IMG/VR virus record: IMGVR_UViG_3300030012_001819
Span: 1-39,605 of that record
From: a virus
DNA: 39,605 nucleotides
Strand: one strand, 5' to 3'
The translations under genes and the position numbers were made by a program. Shown here in pieces: positions 28,173 through 35,075 of this stretch. The first letter of the stretch is position 1, and the number at the start of each line of letters is the position of its first letter. The notes beneath the pieces were generated by a model, which did no database searches, was not told the origin of the DNA, and saw nothing but the letters and a program-made list of their open reading frames with translations.

Positions 28173-28398
28173 CTAGGCTCCTTTCTTTCATTTTTTTTCT
28201 ATAGTTTTTACTACCATAGACTTCTCTGTATACACATTTTCTACATACAGGTTGTTGTACAGGTGGTATATAATCTGATACCATCTGCTGTGCTTTATAC
28301 TTATATACTGCTTGTGTTTTTACTGTGTCGCATACTACGCACTTCTCCCAGCTACTCTCAGCTATTAGTTGCACAATTTGTTTTTTTGTATTTTGCAC
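28159..28398 (-). CDS. Two-CxxC zinc-binding protein
   Basis: This 79-residue protein starts at a GTG with no strong ribosome binding site and overlaps the preceding gene by 41 bases. It has CVVC at residues 20-23 and CRKC at about 52-55, spaced like a zinc ribbon, followed by a basic tail (YREVYGSKNYRKKMKERS). A nucleic-acid or protein-binding role is possible; none can be named. Confidence 0.5.
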   Translation of the reverse strand: MQNTKKQIVQLIAESSWEKCVVCDTVKTQAVYKYKAQQMVSDYIPPVQQPVCRKCVYREVYGSKNYRKKMKERSLDGQE

Positions 28399-28645
28399 TT
28401 TCTTTTCTTATCTTTTTATTGTATCTATTTAATGCACTATCTGATTCAGAAATCATTCTTGCTATTTTATTAGATGTTACAATATCTGATACTTTTCCAT
28501 TTGCTATTACTTGAACTGGTTTGTTCTGTAATTTATTATCAATATAATATCTAATACCTTCTAGTAATTTTACAGCAACTAAAGTGTCTTTGCCAACTAC
28601 TTCTTCTATTATTTTTGATATTTCTTTATAATCTCTTTGATTCAT
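28358..28645 (-). CDS. Hypothetical helical protein
   Basis: This 95-residue protein starts five bases after AGGAG. It has two helical parts (EISKIIEEVVGKDTLVAVKL, then KIARMISESDSALNRYNKKI) around a short strand (VQVIANGKVSD). It has no metal sites or membrane segment and I do not recognise it. It sits between two small metal-binding genes in the operon. Confidence 0.55.
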   Translation of the reverse strand: MNQRDYKEISKIIEEVVGKDTLVAVKLLEGIRYYIDNKLQNKPVQVIANGKVSDIVTSNKIARMISESDSALNRYNKKIRKESAKYKKTNCATNS

Positions 28646-28653
28646 TTTATCTC

Positions 28654-28863
28654 CTATATCTTATTTGCTATATCGCTGTTATTTATATCTTTTAAAACTA
28701 ACTCATGATAGTTTTTATTTAATACTCCTTGTCTTCCATTTGCTCTGTATACTGGAAATAACCCCTTGTTGCCGCACACAAACAAAGGGTTATCACATAA
28801 CCAGTAACCTTCTTTTAACTCTCGCAATGATGAAAAATACTTTTTATTCTTTTTAAATTCCAT
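28654..28863 (-). CDS. Hypothetical protein
   Basis: This 69-residue product starts nine bases after GGAGG and overlaps the end of the nuclease gene by 11 bases. The segment WLCDNPLFVCGNKGLFPVYR is beta-rich with two Cys and reads like a small SH3-like barrel, but there is no recognised family. Translation coupling to the nuclease suggests shared regulation. Confidence 0.5.
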   Translation of the reverse strand: MEFKKNKKYFSSLRELKEGYWLCDNPLFVCGNKGLFPVYRANGRQGVLNKNYHELVLKDINNSDIANKI

Positions 28864-29290
28864 TTGTCAAATCCTCCAAAGGTATGAGGGCAAGTTCACT
28901 TGTGTTATCATCTCCTCCCATAACCAATCTACCTCTACCGTATTTAACTATATGTTTAACCATATGCTTTAGCATTGGTATTGGCCACATATATATTGCT
29001 ACTATATCACCTTTTAAAGTTAATGTTTGACACCACCAATCTGCTTTGGTAGTATTTAGTCCACTTAACTTACCTCTTGATGATAACTCTATTGCTATGT
29101 TACCAGTTTTTTTCCATATATCTCTTTCTGTTTTAATCTCTACTTTTCCAAGCGTAAGTATCTTTGCAACGCTTTGTTCAAACTTTTCTCCAAACTCTAA
29201 ATCAACGTCAAACTTGTTATCTTTATTATAAGCAAGTTTTTGATAATCTTTTAACTTTTGCTCCACATCTATCCCCTTTGTTCTTATCAT
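28853..29290 (-). CDS. PD-(D/E)XK superfamily nuclease
   Basis: This 145-residue protein has the nuclease core: an N-terminal helix (FGEKFEQSVAKIL, residues 33-45), then GKVEIKTERDIW with E51-x-K53, and a following strand TGNIAIELSSRGK with E68, then GLNTTKADWW. The pattern of acidic residue, E-x-K, and a T-G-N-x-x-I-E strand is shared by Holliday-junction and repair-type phage nucleases. It probably cuts DNA during recombination, replication or host DNA breakdown. Its ATG overlaps the preceding small gene as ATGA. Confidence 0.65.
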   Translation of the reverse strand: MIRTKGIDVEQKLKDYQKLAYNKDNKFDVDLEFGEKFEQSVAKILTLGKVEIKTERDIWKKTGNIAIELSSRGKLSGLNTTKADWWCQTLTLKGDIVAIYMWPIPMLKHMVKHIVKYGRGRLVMGGDDNTSELALIPLEDLTNGI

Positions 29291-29424
29291 CTTAAATAAC
29301 CTCTTTTTACATTACCCCATTTGTTTGTCATAACTGGTTTTTTATTTCGACCCTTATCTTTTTGTGTATGTTTTTTGAACCAGTCTAACATTCTTTTTTT
29401 CTTTGCTTCAGACATTTTTTTCAT
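29287..29424 (-). CDS. Small basic protein (45 residues)
   Basis: An ATG at 29424 nine bases after GGAGG opens a frame that ends in TGA overlapping the nuclease ATG. The product is very basic and short (starts MKKMSEAKKKRMLDWFKKH, ends in RGYLR). It overlaps the previous small gene by 17 bases. Tight coupling on both sides and the ribosome binding site support a real gene. Nucleic-acid binding is likely from its charge. Confidence 0.6.
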   Translation of the reverse strand: MKKMSEAKKKRMLDWFKKHTQKDKGRNKKPVMTNKWGNVKRGYLR

Positions 29425-29572
29425 TAGGCATCTCCTCCCTTTCCATTCCATAAGTTGGCATGTCTCTATATGTAACTACTGTACCATCTCGTTTTTGACT
29501 CCACGCTATTTTATTTGTTGGACAAAATCTTAATCTTGATTTACCCCAATCTTTTTTAAATACATCTGCCAT
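29408..29572 (-). CDS. Small hypothetical protein (54 residues)
   Basis: The ATG at 29572 follows AAGGGG by six bases. The product has a compact beta-type pattern (KSRLRFCPTNKIAWSQKRD, then GTVVTYRDMPTYGME) and an acidic tail. It is the first gene after the structured element at 29592-29697. No family recognised. Confidence 0.55.
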   Translation of the reverse strand: MADVFKKDWGKSRLRFCPTNKIAWSQKRDGTVVTYRDMPTYGMEREEMPNEKNV

Positions 29573-29591
29573 TTTTTTCCCCTTTAGTTTA

Positions 29592-29697
29592 TAGGGCGAA
29601 CTAGTGATTGTTTTGCTTTAGCTTCCGATTGCTAATATATTAAGCTTACCAATATTACTGGTATTCAGCTGCTCACCGCTGACGTGCGTTCGCCCTA
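29592..29697 (-). ncRNA. Structured element with 10 bp closing stem (element 1)
   Basis: A perfect 10 bp stem (TAGGGCGAAC with its complement, arms 29592-29601 and 29688-29697) closes a 106-base element filling the gap between the HNH gene and the next ribosome binding site. On the minus strand the interior holds a hairpin with arms TCAGC/GCTGA, a hairpin TACCA/TGGTA with 7-base loop and a TAATATATTA palindrome, giving a multi-branched fold. The motif GTCAGCGG lies four bases after the 5' arm and recurs in element 2. It is not a tRNA: no T-arm or anticodon arm fits. Confidence 0.45.
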
Positions 29698-29698
29698 A

Positions 29699-30202
29699 TT
29701 AAAAATCTCTGCTTGACATTTTTCTAAGTACATAACTTCTTAAATCTATTTCTTGTCTATCAAGCCATTTTAATAATTTTCTAAAATTTCTATCTGTTAG
29801 TGGGCCCTTTCTTGTGTTGCATCTACCGCATATCATTTGAAGATTTTTAGGAGTAGAATTGCCACCCAAAGAAAGAGGCAATATATGGTCGCATACCATA
29901 TTACTGACAAGAAGCTTACAATTACAATACCCACATTTTTTGCCATAAACCCTGTATAAAAGGTCTCTAACTTCTTCCAAAGATATGTTAAATTCAACTT
30001 CGTATTCCTTACTTCTTCTCTTTAGTGTTGAACGTAAAGTAGAAGATTTTTTCATTAATCTATGAAACGTTTTTTTAGCATACGTTCCATGGTGTTTCTT
30101 TAATTTTTTACTAAACTTTTTCTCCCAGATTGTAAGCCTGTTAGGGGACTTGCGTCCCCTTTTAGGCTTGTAGTATCGTTTTTTTACTTCTGTATTTTCC
30201 AT
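29699..30202 (-). CDS. HNH endonuclease
   Basis: This 167-residue protein has a very basic N-terminal region (KPKRGRKSPNRL, KKFSKKLKKHH) for DNA binding and a C-terminal HNH site with zinc knuckles: C90-x-x-C93, D105-H106, N120 and C125-x-x-C128, ending RKGPLT. HNH enzymes nick or cut DNA; phage copies are often free-standing homing endonucleases. The ATG follows directly after the previous stop. Its stop lies one base from structured element 1, so the two may have arrived together. Confidence 0.8.
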   Translation of the reverse strand: MENTEVKKRYYKPKRGRKSPNRLTIWEKKFSKKLKKHHGTYAKKTFHRLMKKSSTLRSTLKRRSKEYEVEFNISLEEVRDLLYRVYGKKCGYCNCKLLVSNMVCDHILPLSLGGNSTPKNLQMICGRCNTRKGPLTDRNFRKLLKWLDRQEIDLRSYVLRKMSSRDF

Positions 30203-30385
30203 TTAAGCACTTCCTGTTTCTCCATAAAAAGTAACCTTAGGCTTGTGTTGTGTTATACTAAAAGTAAAATCATATTTCCATATTCCTATAAACAATCCTT
30301 TGTATGATTCCTCATGAATCATACCTAACCTAAAGAATCCTAATATAGCAATCATAGAAATATTTTCCAACATTATTATTTGCAC
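30203..30385 (-). CDS. Small hypothetical protein with hydrophobic N-terminus
   Basis: A GTG at 30385, overlapping the primase-helicase stop and six bases after AAGGAGG, gives 60 residues; the in-frame ATG at 30373 lacks spacing to that site. The N-terminal third is hydrophobic (IIMLENISMIAILGFFRLGM), possibly membrane-associated, followed by a beta-like part (IGIWKYDFTFSITQHKPKVTFYG). Function unknown. Confidence 0.5.
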   Translation of the reverse strand: MQIIMLENISMIAILGFFRLGMIHEESYKGLFIGIWKYDFTFSITQHKPKVTFYGETGSA

Positions 30386-32142
30386 TATACCCTCCTTAAT
30401 CTAAACGATGGTGTCCATTCTACTTCTGTGTCGAATAATTCACCATCAGTGTTTTTGAATAACTTAACTGCTCTCGTTTTTGAGTTTGATTGACCGTTTA
30501 GTCCTATCACTTTTCTTGATGCGTTTTCTATAGCACCTGAACCTTTACCTGCGTACAAGTCTAACACTTCATTTCTACTATAGTCTCTGCTTACTTGTGA
30601 TATTTGTATAACAATCATATCATTGTTTACAGCCATGTTTGATAATCCGTGTGATATATATTTAATCTTTTCGTATTCACCTCTATAACTAACAGGTGTA
30701 TCTACTAAATCAATATAATCTACAATTACCAATGCTGGTTGCAACTCTCTTACTTTATCAGCTATCTTATCTAAAGTAGGCGATATAGTTTGAACCATAA
30801 TGTGTTCTAGCTCTTGGTTATGATAATCATATAGATTGTCATAATCGTTATTAACTTGCTCTTTAGATTTGCCTGATACTATTTGTATATGCCTTCTATG
30901 CATATACCATGATGACAACTCTAGACTTAGAAATAATGTAGGTATTTGCCATTCTTTTACAATCTTGTCATTTACAAAATCTACACCTAATGCTAGATTC
31001 TGTGCGAATGTAGTTTTGTTTGAACCAGTGGGCCCAAAGATAGTTACAAGTTCGCCTGGATAAATGACTGATTCTTTTTCTATACCTAACGCTCTGCCTA
31101 AGTCTATAGTTTTACCACTAAAGTCAGTTGTCAACCTTTCATGTAGTTCTCCTTGCATCTCATCTGATGATTTAATATCTATCAAATAATCTTTTCTTTC
31201 AAAGAACATACATTGTGTTTTACAATGTTCTTTCATTATTGTATCTTGACAACCATATTTATAGTTCCTGTTGTAGACATTCTCCACCATTTCCATTATT
31301 TTGCTTTCGTTCATACTTTTGTTATTCCAATGCAACATGCATACCTTTGCATAATGACTTGGTATGCCGTGTCTTTTGAAATGACTAATGATTCTCATAG
31401 CAGTTACATGTCTTGAGCCTTCTGATGCTCCTTTATTAAGCATAGATTGTACACATGGTACTATTTTGTTTGGCTCTGATGTTTTATTAATGACTTGAAT
31501 GTCAGGAACTTCTGTTATTATTGTATGCTCTAACTCTCCATCTGCTTGCAAAACATTGTATTTAAAGTCAAGCCTACTTTCTTTAGCCATACTTATGATT
31601 TCTTTAGCGTCTAAATTCATAACTTCGTCTCGTGTCAAAGGTATCTTAAATAAGTTTGTCTTTTTATTTAAAGTATGTTGAACTCTGTATATACCTGTTC
31701 TCATGTATATACTTGAGTCAATATTTGGTACTAACTTTTTAAGAGTTTGTTTGACTATATATGGCAAATCATTGCCTGGTTTGAAGTTGAATAAAGACCC
31801 TGCTAAAATCAAATGATAACCAGAACCAGAGAAGTAAGATTGGAAGCTCCCACAACCAATGTCTGCCTCCTCTAGTTCTAGTATAACACTTCTCAAGATG
31901 TCTAAAGTTTTTTCATCTGTATTACCTTGTTTGTCTATGTCAATAGGTATCTTGTCTATGTATCGTATGCCAAAGAAATCTTTTAACGAACCTTTCTCTG
32001 CTACATACTCAACCGCTGTATCGTCATATAAATATACACTACGATACAACGGTTCGTTTTTGACATAACTACCAAGTGTTTCTACAGGTATTATTATACC
32101 TCTATTGTTAGGTATACCTTTAGCTATCTCTATGTATTTCAC
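30385..32142 (-). CDS. Primase-helicase fusion (AEP-type primase plus DnaB-like ATPase)
   Basis: This 585-residue protein would both prime and unwind at the phage fork. The N-terminal half carries an archaeo-eukaryotic primase signature: D68-x-D70 in PIDIDK, SGSGYH at 105-110 and a motif III-like stretch near 141-168 (IDSSIYMRTGIYRVQHTLNK). A linker has Cys at 298, 307 and 311, a possible zinc site. The C-terminal half is RecA/DnaB-like: Walker A GPTGSNKT at 370-377, Walker B LVIVDYIDL near 471-479, then QISQVSR and a GKGSGAIENASR motif. It starts at GTG overlapping the previous TGA. Fused primase-helicases are common in phages with compact replication modules. Confidence 0.85.
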   Translation of the reverse strand: MKYIEIAKGIPNNRGIIIPVETLGSYVKNEPLYRSVYLYDDTAVEYVAEKGSLKDFFGIRYIDKIPIDIDKQGNTDEKTLDILRSVILELEEADIGCGSFQSYFSGSGYHLILAGSLFNFKPGNDLPYIVKQTLKKLVPNIDSSIYMRTGIYRVQHTLNKKTNLFKIPLTRDEVMNLDAKEIISMAKESRLDFKYNVLQADGELEHTIITEVPDIQVINKTSEPNKIVPCVQSMLNKGASEGSRHVTAMRIISHFKRHGIPSHYAKVCMLHWNNKSMNESKIMEMVENVYNRNYKYGCQDTIMKEHCKTQCMFFERKDYLIDIKSSDEMQGELHERLTTDFSGKTIDLGRALGIEKESVIYPGELVTIFGPTGSNKTTFAQNLALGVDFVNDKIVKEWQIPTLFLSLELSSWYMHRRHIQIVSGKSKEQVNNDYDNLYDYHNQELEHIMVQTISPTLDKIADKVRELQPALVIVDYIDLVDTPVSYRGEYEKIKYISHGLSNMAVNNDMIVIQISQVSRDYSRNEVLDLYAGKGSGAIENASRKVIGLNGQSNSKTRAVKLFKNTDGELFDTEVEWTPSFRLRRV

Positions 32143-32747
32143 AGATTAGATAATCCACTTCCTGAAAGTCCTGTTGTGACTGCACCATTTGGTACTACAT
32201 CTGTCATTTCTTTAATGTAGCCTTGTGCTTTCATCCACTCTGCATCTTTCATTAACTTACTTTTATTATCTTCTGTGTTTTTCATAATCTTATTCCATAC
32301 TCTGGTATAAGATTTACCACCAGGTACTTTAGGTTGCTCTTGATAAAAGTAACCAATGTAATCATGGCTTGGCCCATCAACTGGATTAGACTTAATAAAA
32401 TGCTCATTAAGATATGAAGCAATATTATCTATTGTTTGTCCATCTGATGATTCCCAAGTTCCGTCTACAGTAATACCTGCTTCGCATCCAATCTCTGAAA
32501 AGAATTGGTACAATCTTTTAAGACAACTACCACCTGTAATCTTACCAGCTTCTTTCTCGAATGAACCTTTTATCTGCATTGTTCTATCGTAATCACTACC
32601 TTTTTGTCTGACTTTTACTTCTAAGAATAAGTCAGCCCAATCGAACTGTCCTGATTTATCTTCAAACTCAACCAAACCAAATTCACATATACCTGTGAAA
32701 CTGCTTGATGAGCCACTACTTGGCATTTCTGGTTTAAATATAGCCAT
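32139..32747 (-). CDS. Probable ssDNA-binding protein
   Basis: This 202-residue protein lies between the Sak4-like ATPase and the primase-helicase, the usual place of an ssDNA-binding protein in such modules. The N-terminal part is beta-rich (FTGICEFGLVEFEDKSGQFD, then LFLEVKVRQKGSDYDRTMQI), consistent with an OB-like fold, and the C-terminus is flexible, ending GLSGSGLSNL. It lacks the usual acidic tail of bacterial SSB. DUF669-type phage proteins have similar context. The ATG overlaps the preceding stop (TAATG) and has GGAG eight bases upstream. Confidence 0.5.
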   Translation of the reverse strand: MAIFKPEMPSSGSSSSFTGICEFGLVEFEDKSGQFDWADLFLEVKVRQKGSDYDRTMQIKGSFEKEAGKITGGSCLKRLYQFFSEIGCEAGITVDGTWESSDGQTIDNIASYLNEHFIKSNPVDGPSHDYIGYFYQEQPKVPGGKSYTRVWNKIMKNTEDNKSKLMKDAEWMKAQGYIKEMTDVVPNGAVTTGLSGSGLSNL

Positions 32748-33421
32748 TATTTACTCTCCTTTTTATATATGTTATTCCATGTTAACTTCATGTCCTTACC
32801 TTTTAAGTGTGGACTTCTACTACCAGCTTCTAATGCTTCATTCGCTTTGAATGATACCATTAAATCGCCTTTTTCTTCATCTCTGTAGACATACCCAATA
32901 GCATCACAGTCTGCCATTAACATGTTTTTTAACTTGCCTGTTAAGTCTAGACTTTCTGGTTCTACTATTGCTTTACTATCTACTACGGCCTTAGCCCATT
33001 TCCTGTGTCCGATGATTATGACATGAGGAAATATCTCTTTTAGAATATTAATAGTATTCAATACCTTTTCTCTGACTAGAGCAAAGCCTTTACCAAAGGC
33101 TAAGTCTGCAACAGCTTTAACACCTTCTTCTGCACAAACTGTTTTCTCTGCCCAGTCATGTATTTTATCTACTGTATCGATTGCTACATATTTATATTCA
33201 TGTCCATCTTGAGCCTCTTGTAATAATTCAATTAGCTCTTCTCTGCTTTTTACTGTTTCTACATAACCTTCAATCATATTTGCACCGCCTTCTGTGTCTA
33301 TAATTAGACAATCATCTAACTGGCTTAAAGCTGTAGTCTTACCAACTTTAGGTGCACCATATAACAACAATGATTTTGGGTTTTGTGAAATAGCTTTACG
33401 TTTGACTTTTTTTAGTGCCAT
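32747..33421 (-). CDS. Sak4-like RecA-type recombination ATPase
   Basis: This 224-residue protein has an early Walker A, LLYGAPKVGKTT (residues 19-30), an acidic strand LIIDTEGGAN, a Walker B-like strand YVAIDTVDKIHDW and HVIIIGHRKWAK. The small size and the order match Sak4/AAA_24 phage ATPases, RecA-fold proteins that help annealing of single strands in phage recombination. Its neighbour downstream is the probable ssDNA-binding protein, its known partner in such modules. GGAG six bases before the ATG fixes the start. Confidence 0.8.
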   Translation of the reverse strand: MALKKVKRKAISQNPKSLLLYGAPKVGKTTALSQLDDCLIIDTEGGANMIEGYVETVKSREELIELLQEAQDGHEYKYVAIDTVDKIHDWAEKTVCAEEGVKAVADLAFGKGFALVREKVLNTINILKEIFPHVIIIGHRKWAKAVVDSKAIVEPESLDLTGKLKNMLMADCDAIGYVYRDEEKGDLMVSFKANEALEAGSRSPHLKGKDMKLTWNNIYKKESK

Positions 33422-33446
33422 ACTATTCTCCTATTTCATATGATTA

Positions 33447-33486
33447 AATAGGCTAGCCTAAGTCACATATTTTAGACTAGCCTATT
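33447..33486 (-). promoter_or_regulatory. Long perfect hairpin between E1-like and Sak4-like genes
   Basis: A 10 bp perfect stem (AATAGGCTAG/CTAGCCTATT, arms 33447-33456 and 33477-33486) is extended inside by a T-G pair and four more pairs, giving about 15 bp with a 10-base loop. It has no U-tract, so it is more like an RNase III-type processing site or mRNA-stabilising hairpin than a terminator. It separates the ubiquitin-like genes from the recombination genes. Confidence 0.6.
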
Positions 33487-33499
33487 ATATTACGACAAA

Positions 33500-34171
33500 C
33501 TACTTAAATAAACAAGTAGTTTTTTCTATTGCCATAGTAGGAAAATGAAAGGACACAAATTCCTCATATGGCTGTTTCTTTACTATCTTTCTTACTGCGT
33601 TTGCTATGAAACTACCAGACATATTACTGCAATAACTAGTAGCTTTCATATTACATGGTTCCTCACTACCTTCGTCGTCAGGATACCACACTTCTCTGTA
33701 TTTATCTACGGTAGGTTGTAGTATTACATATTGTTGATAGTGTTCTGCACCCATACGACCATCTATAAGTGCAAATGGTTTTGATTGCTTCCATCCTGCC
33801 ATTGCTTGTACTGCTTGCATTCTAGATTCCATACTATCAAATCCTAGTATAATAATATCATTGTTATTAAGATACATGTAATTTTGAAACATTTCATCTA
33901 TGCATACTATTTCTAAACTATCAGGATTAATATCCATTAGTTTAGATTTAAGCATATCTACTTTAGCATGACCAATGTCATACTGAGTGTATTGAGATAC
34001 ACCTACGTTACCTGTATCAACCTTGTCATTATCATACAAACAAAAGTTTTCTGCACCCATTCTACATAGTTGCATGGCTGCGGAGCTGCCAATAGCTCCA
34101 CAACCAAGTATATGATAATTAAATTGATTTAGATTATCTACAAGTCCTCTTGACCTCATATTAAACTCCAT
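33500..34171 (-). CDS. ThiF/E1-like adenylating enzyme of a ubiquitin-like system
   Basis: The start is the ATG at 34171, six bases from AAGGAGG and overlapping the JAB gene by 11 bases; an ATG at 34225 lies deep inside that gene. The 223-residue product has a complete E1-type core: R8 upstream of the fold, GCGAIGS at 23-29 for ATP, D47-x-D49 with the VDTGNVG segment, K70-V-D, and FDSMESR with D112 and R117. C181 in SYCSNMSGSF sits where MoeB/ThiF enzymes carry their conserved Cys. No paired CxxC zinc site is seen. It should adenylate the Gly-Gly tail of the small modifier encoded upstream. Confidence 0.85.
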   Translation of the reverse strand: MEFNMRSRGLVDNLNQFNYHILGCGAIGSSAAMQLCRMGAENFCLYDNDKVDTGNVGVSQYTQYDIGHAKVDMLKSKLMDINPDSLEIVCIDEMFQNYMYLNNNDIIILGFDSMESRMQAVQAMAGWKQSKPFALIDGRMGAEHYQQYVILQPTVDKYREVWYPDDEGSEEPCNMKATSYCSNMSGSFIANAVRKIVKKQPYEEFVSFHFPTMAIEKTTCLFK

Positions 34172-35075
34172 ACCAACCTCCTTCTCTTTGCCAGTCAGCA
34201 GTTTCATAAACATCTTTTTGCACATTGTCTTCCCATTCTAATAATTCTGCAGGAAATACAGTCATAAGATATTGCTGTAACTCTAACTTATTAAAGTGAT
34301 TCATTGCTTTGACTTTAAACGGATACTTAAATTTCTTGCAATCTTTATTTAACTTTTTAACTTCTTTGTTAAAATCATTGTATTTACAAGTACCATCTAA
34401 ATATTCTTCTTGTAGTTTAGTCAATGAATCTACTGTTTTATAATACTCTTCTTCATGTTTTAGTTCAGATTCTTGTTTTTGAATCATATTGTTTTGCCAT
34501 ATAGATTGTTGATAACCTTTATACCCACCAAATATCTGTGTAGTTTTATTGCTACATAGTTCTTTGTACTGAGCCTCCATCTCTTTCGTTATGTTTATTT
34601 TCGGTTCTTCTCTCTCTATTGTCAGCGTTGTGTCTATATGTTGCTCTACAGGCAATCCATTTACTCGCCAGAAACTCACTCTGAACAGATACTCTTCTTT
34701 GAGGTTAATTACTAAAGCCAAAGAATAACTCGTGTTTTTCCATGCGTCTATCTCATTAGTATCTGTACCTGACCAGAATGCTCCCATTGTATGATGCGAA
34801 TGCCACCATACAAACTTCATGCTAGGATTATTATATTTCATTGCGTATTTCATAGTATACTCAGCAACGGCATCACCATCTAAATCAGTGTTTGTCCCTG
34901 TATTTTCTTGCTTAAGTATTTCTACATCACCAACTTTAATCCTACCATCTTTCTGTGGTACTGCAGTCATCAAGCCTGATATTTCGTTTTTATCTTTATC
35001 ATAGGCTAGTTTAGCCCATGCTTGAAGTTTGTACCAGTCTTTTTCTTCTATAAAGAATATGTCTTTTAGTTCCAT
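34161..35075 (-). CDS. JAB/JAMM metalloisopeptidase (deubiquitinase-like)
   Basis: This 304-residue protein has an exact JAMM zinc site: E31 in NEISGL, then H92-S-H94, S102 and D105 with canonical spacing in WWHSHHTMGAFWSGTD. JAMM enzymes cut isopeptide bonds at the C-terminus of ubiquitin-like proteins. Residues 150-260 are charged helix, probably coiled coil (about 215-250), with a C-terminal WEDNV and WQREGGWYGV end. The ATG overlaps the E2-like stop (TAATG), and the E1-like start lies inside its end, so all three are made together. Since the modifier already ends in Gly-Gly, removal of conjugates is the likely role. Confidence 0.88.
   Translation of the reverse strand: MELKDIFFIEEKDWYKLQAWAKLAYDKDKNEISGLMTAVPQKDGRIKVGDVEILKQENTGTNTDLDGDAVAEYTMKYAMKYNNPSMKFVWWHSHHTMGAFWSGTDTNEIDAWKNTSYSLALVINLKEEYLFRVSFWRVNGLPVEQHIDTTLTIEREEPKINITKEMEAQYKELCSNKTTQIFGGYKGYQQSIWQNNMIQKQESELKHEEEYYKTVDSLTKLQEEYLDGTCKYNDFNKEVKKLNKDCKKFKYPFKVKAMNHFNKLELQQYLMTVFPAELLEWEDNVQKDVYETADWQREGGWYGV

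Noticed and set aside
29592-29697. Possible tRNA because of a long closing stem
   Set aside because: The stem is 10 bp, there is no T-arm with a 7-base loop before the 3' arm and no anticodon arm of correct geometry.
29592-30202. Group I intron with HNH gene
   Set aside because: No interrupted gene flanks the region and the conserved P/Q/R/S pairing elements are not visible.
34172-34225. Longer start for the E1-like gene at 34225
   Set aside because: It would lie 65 bases inside the JAB gene without a ribosome binding site, whereas the ATG at 34171 has AAGGAGG at ideal spacing.
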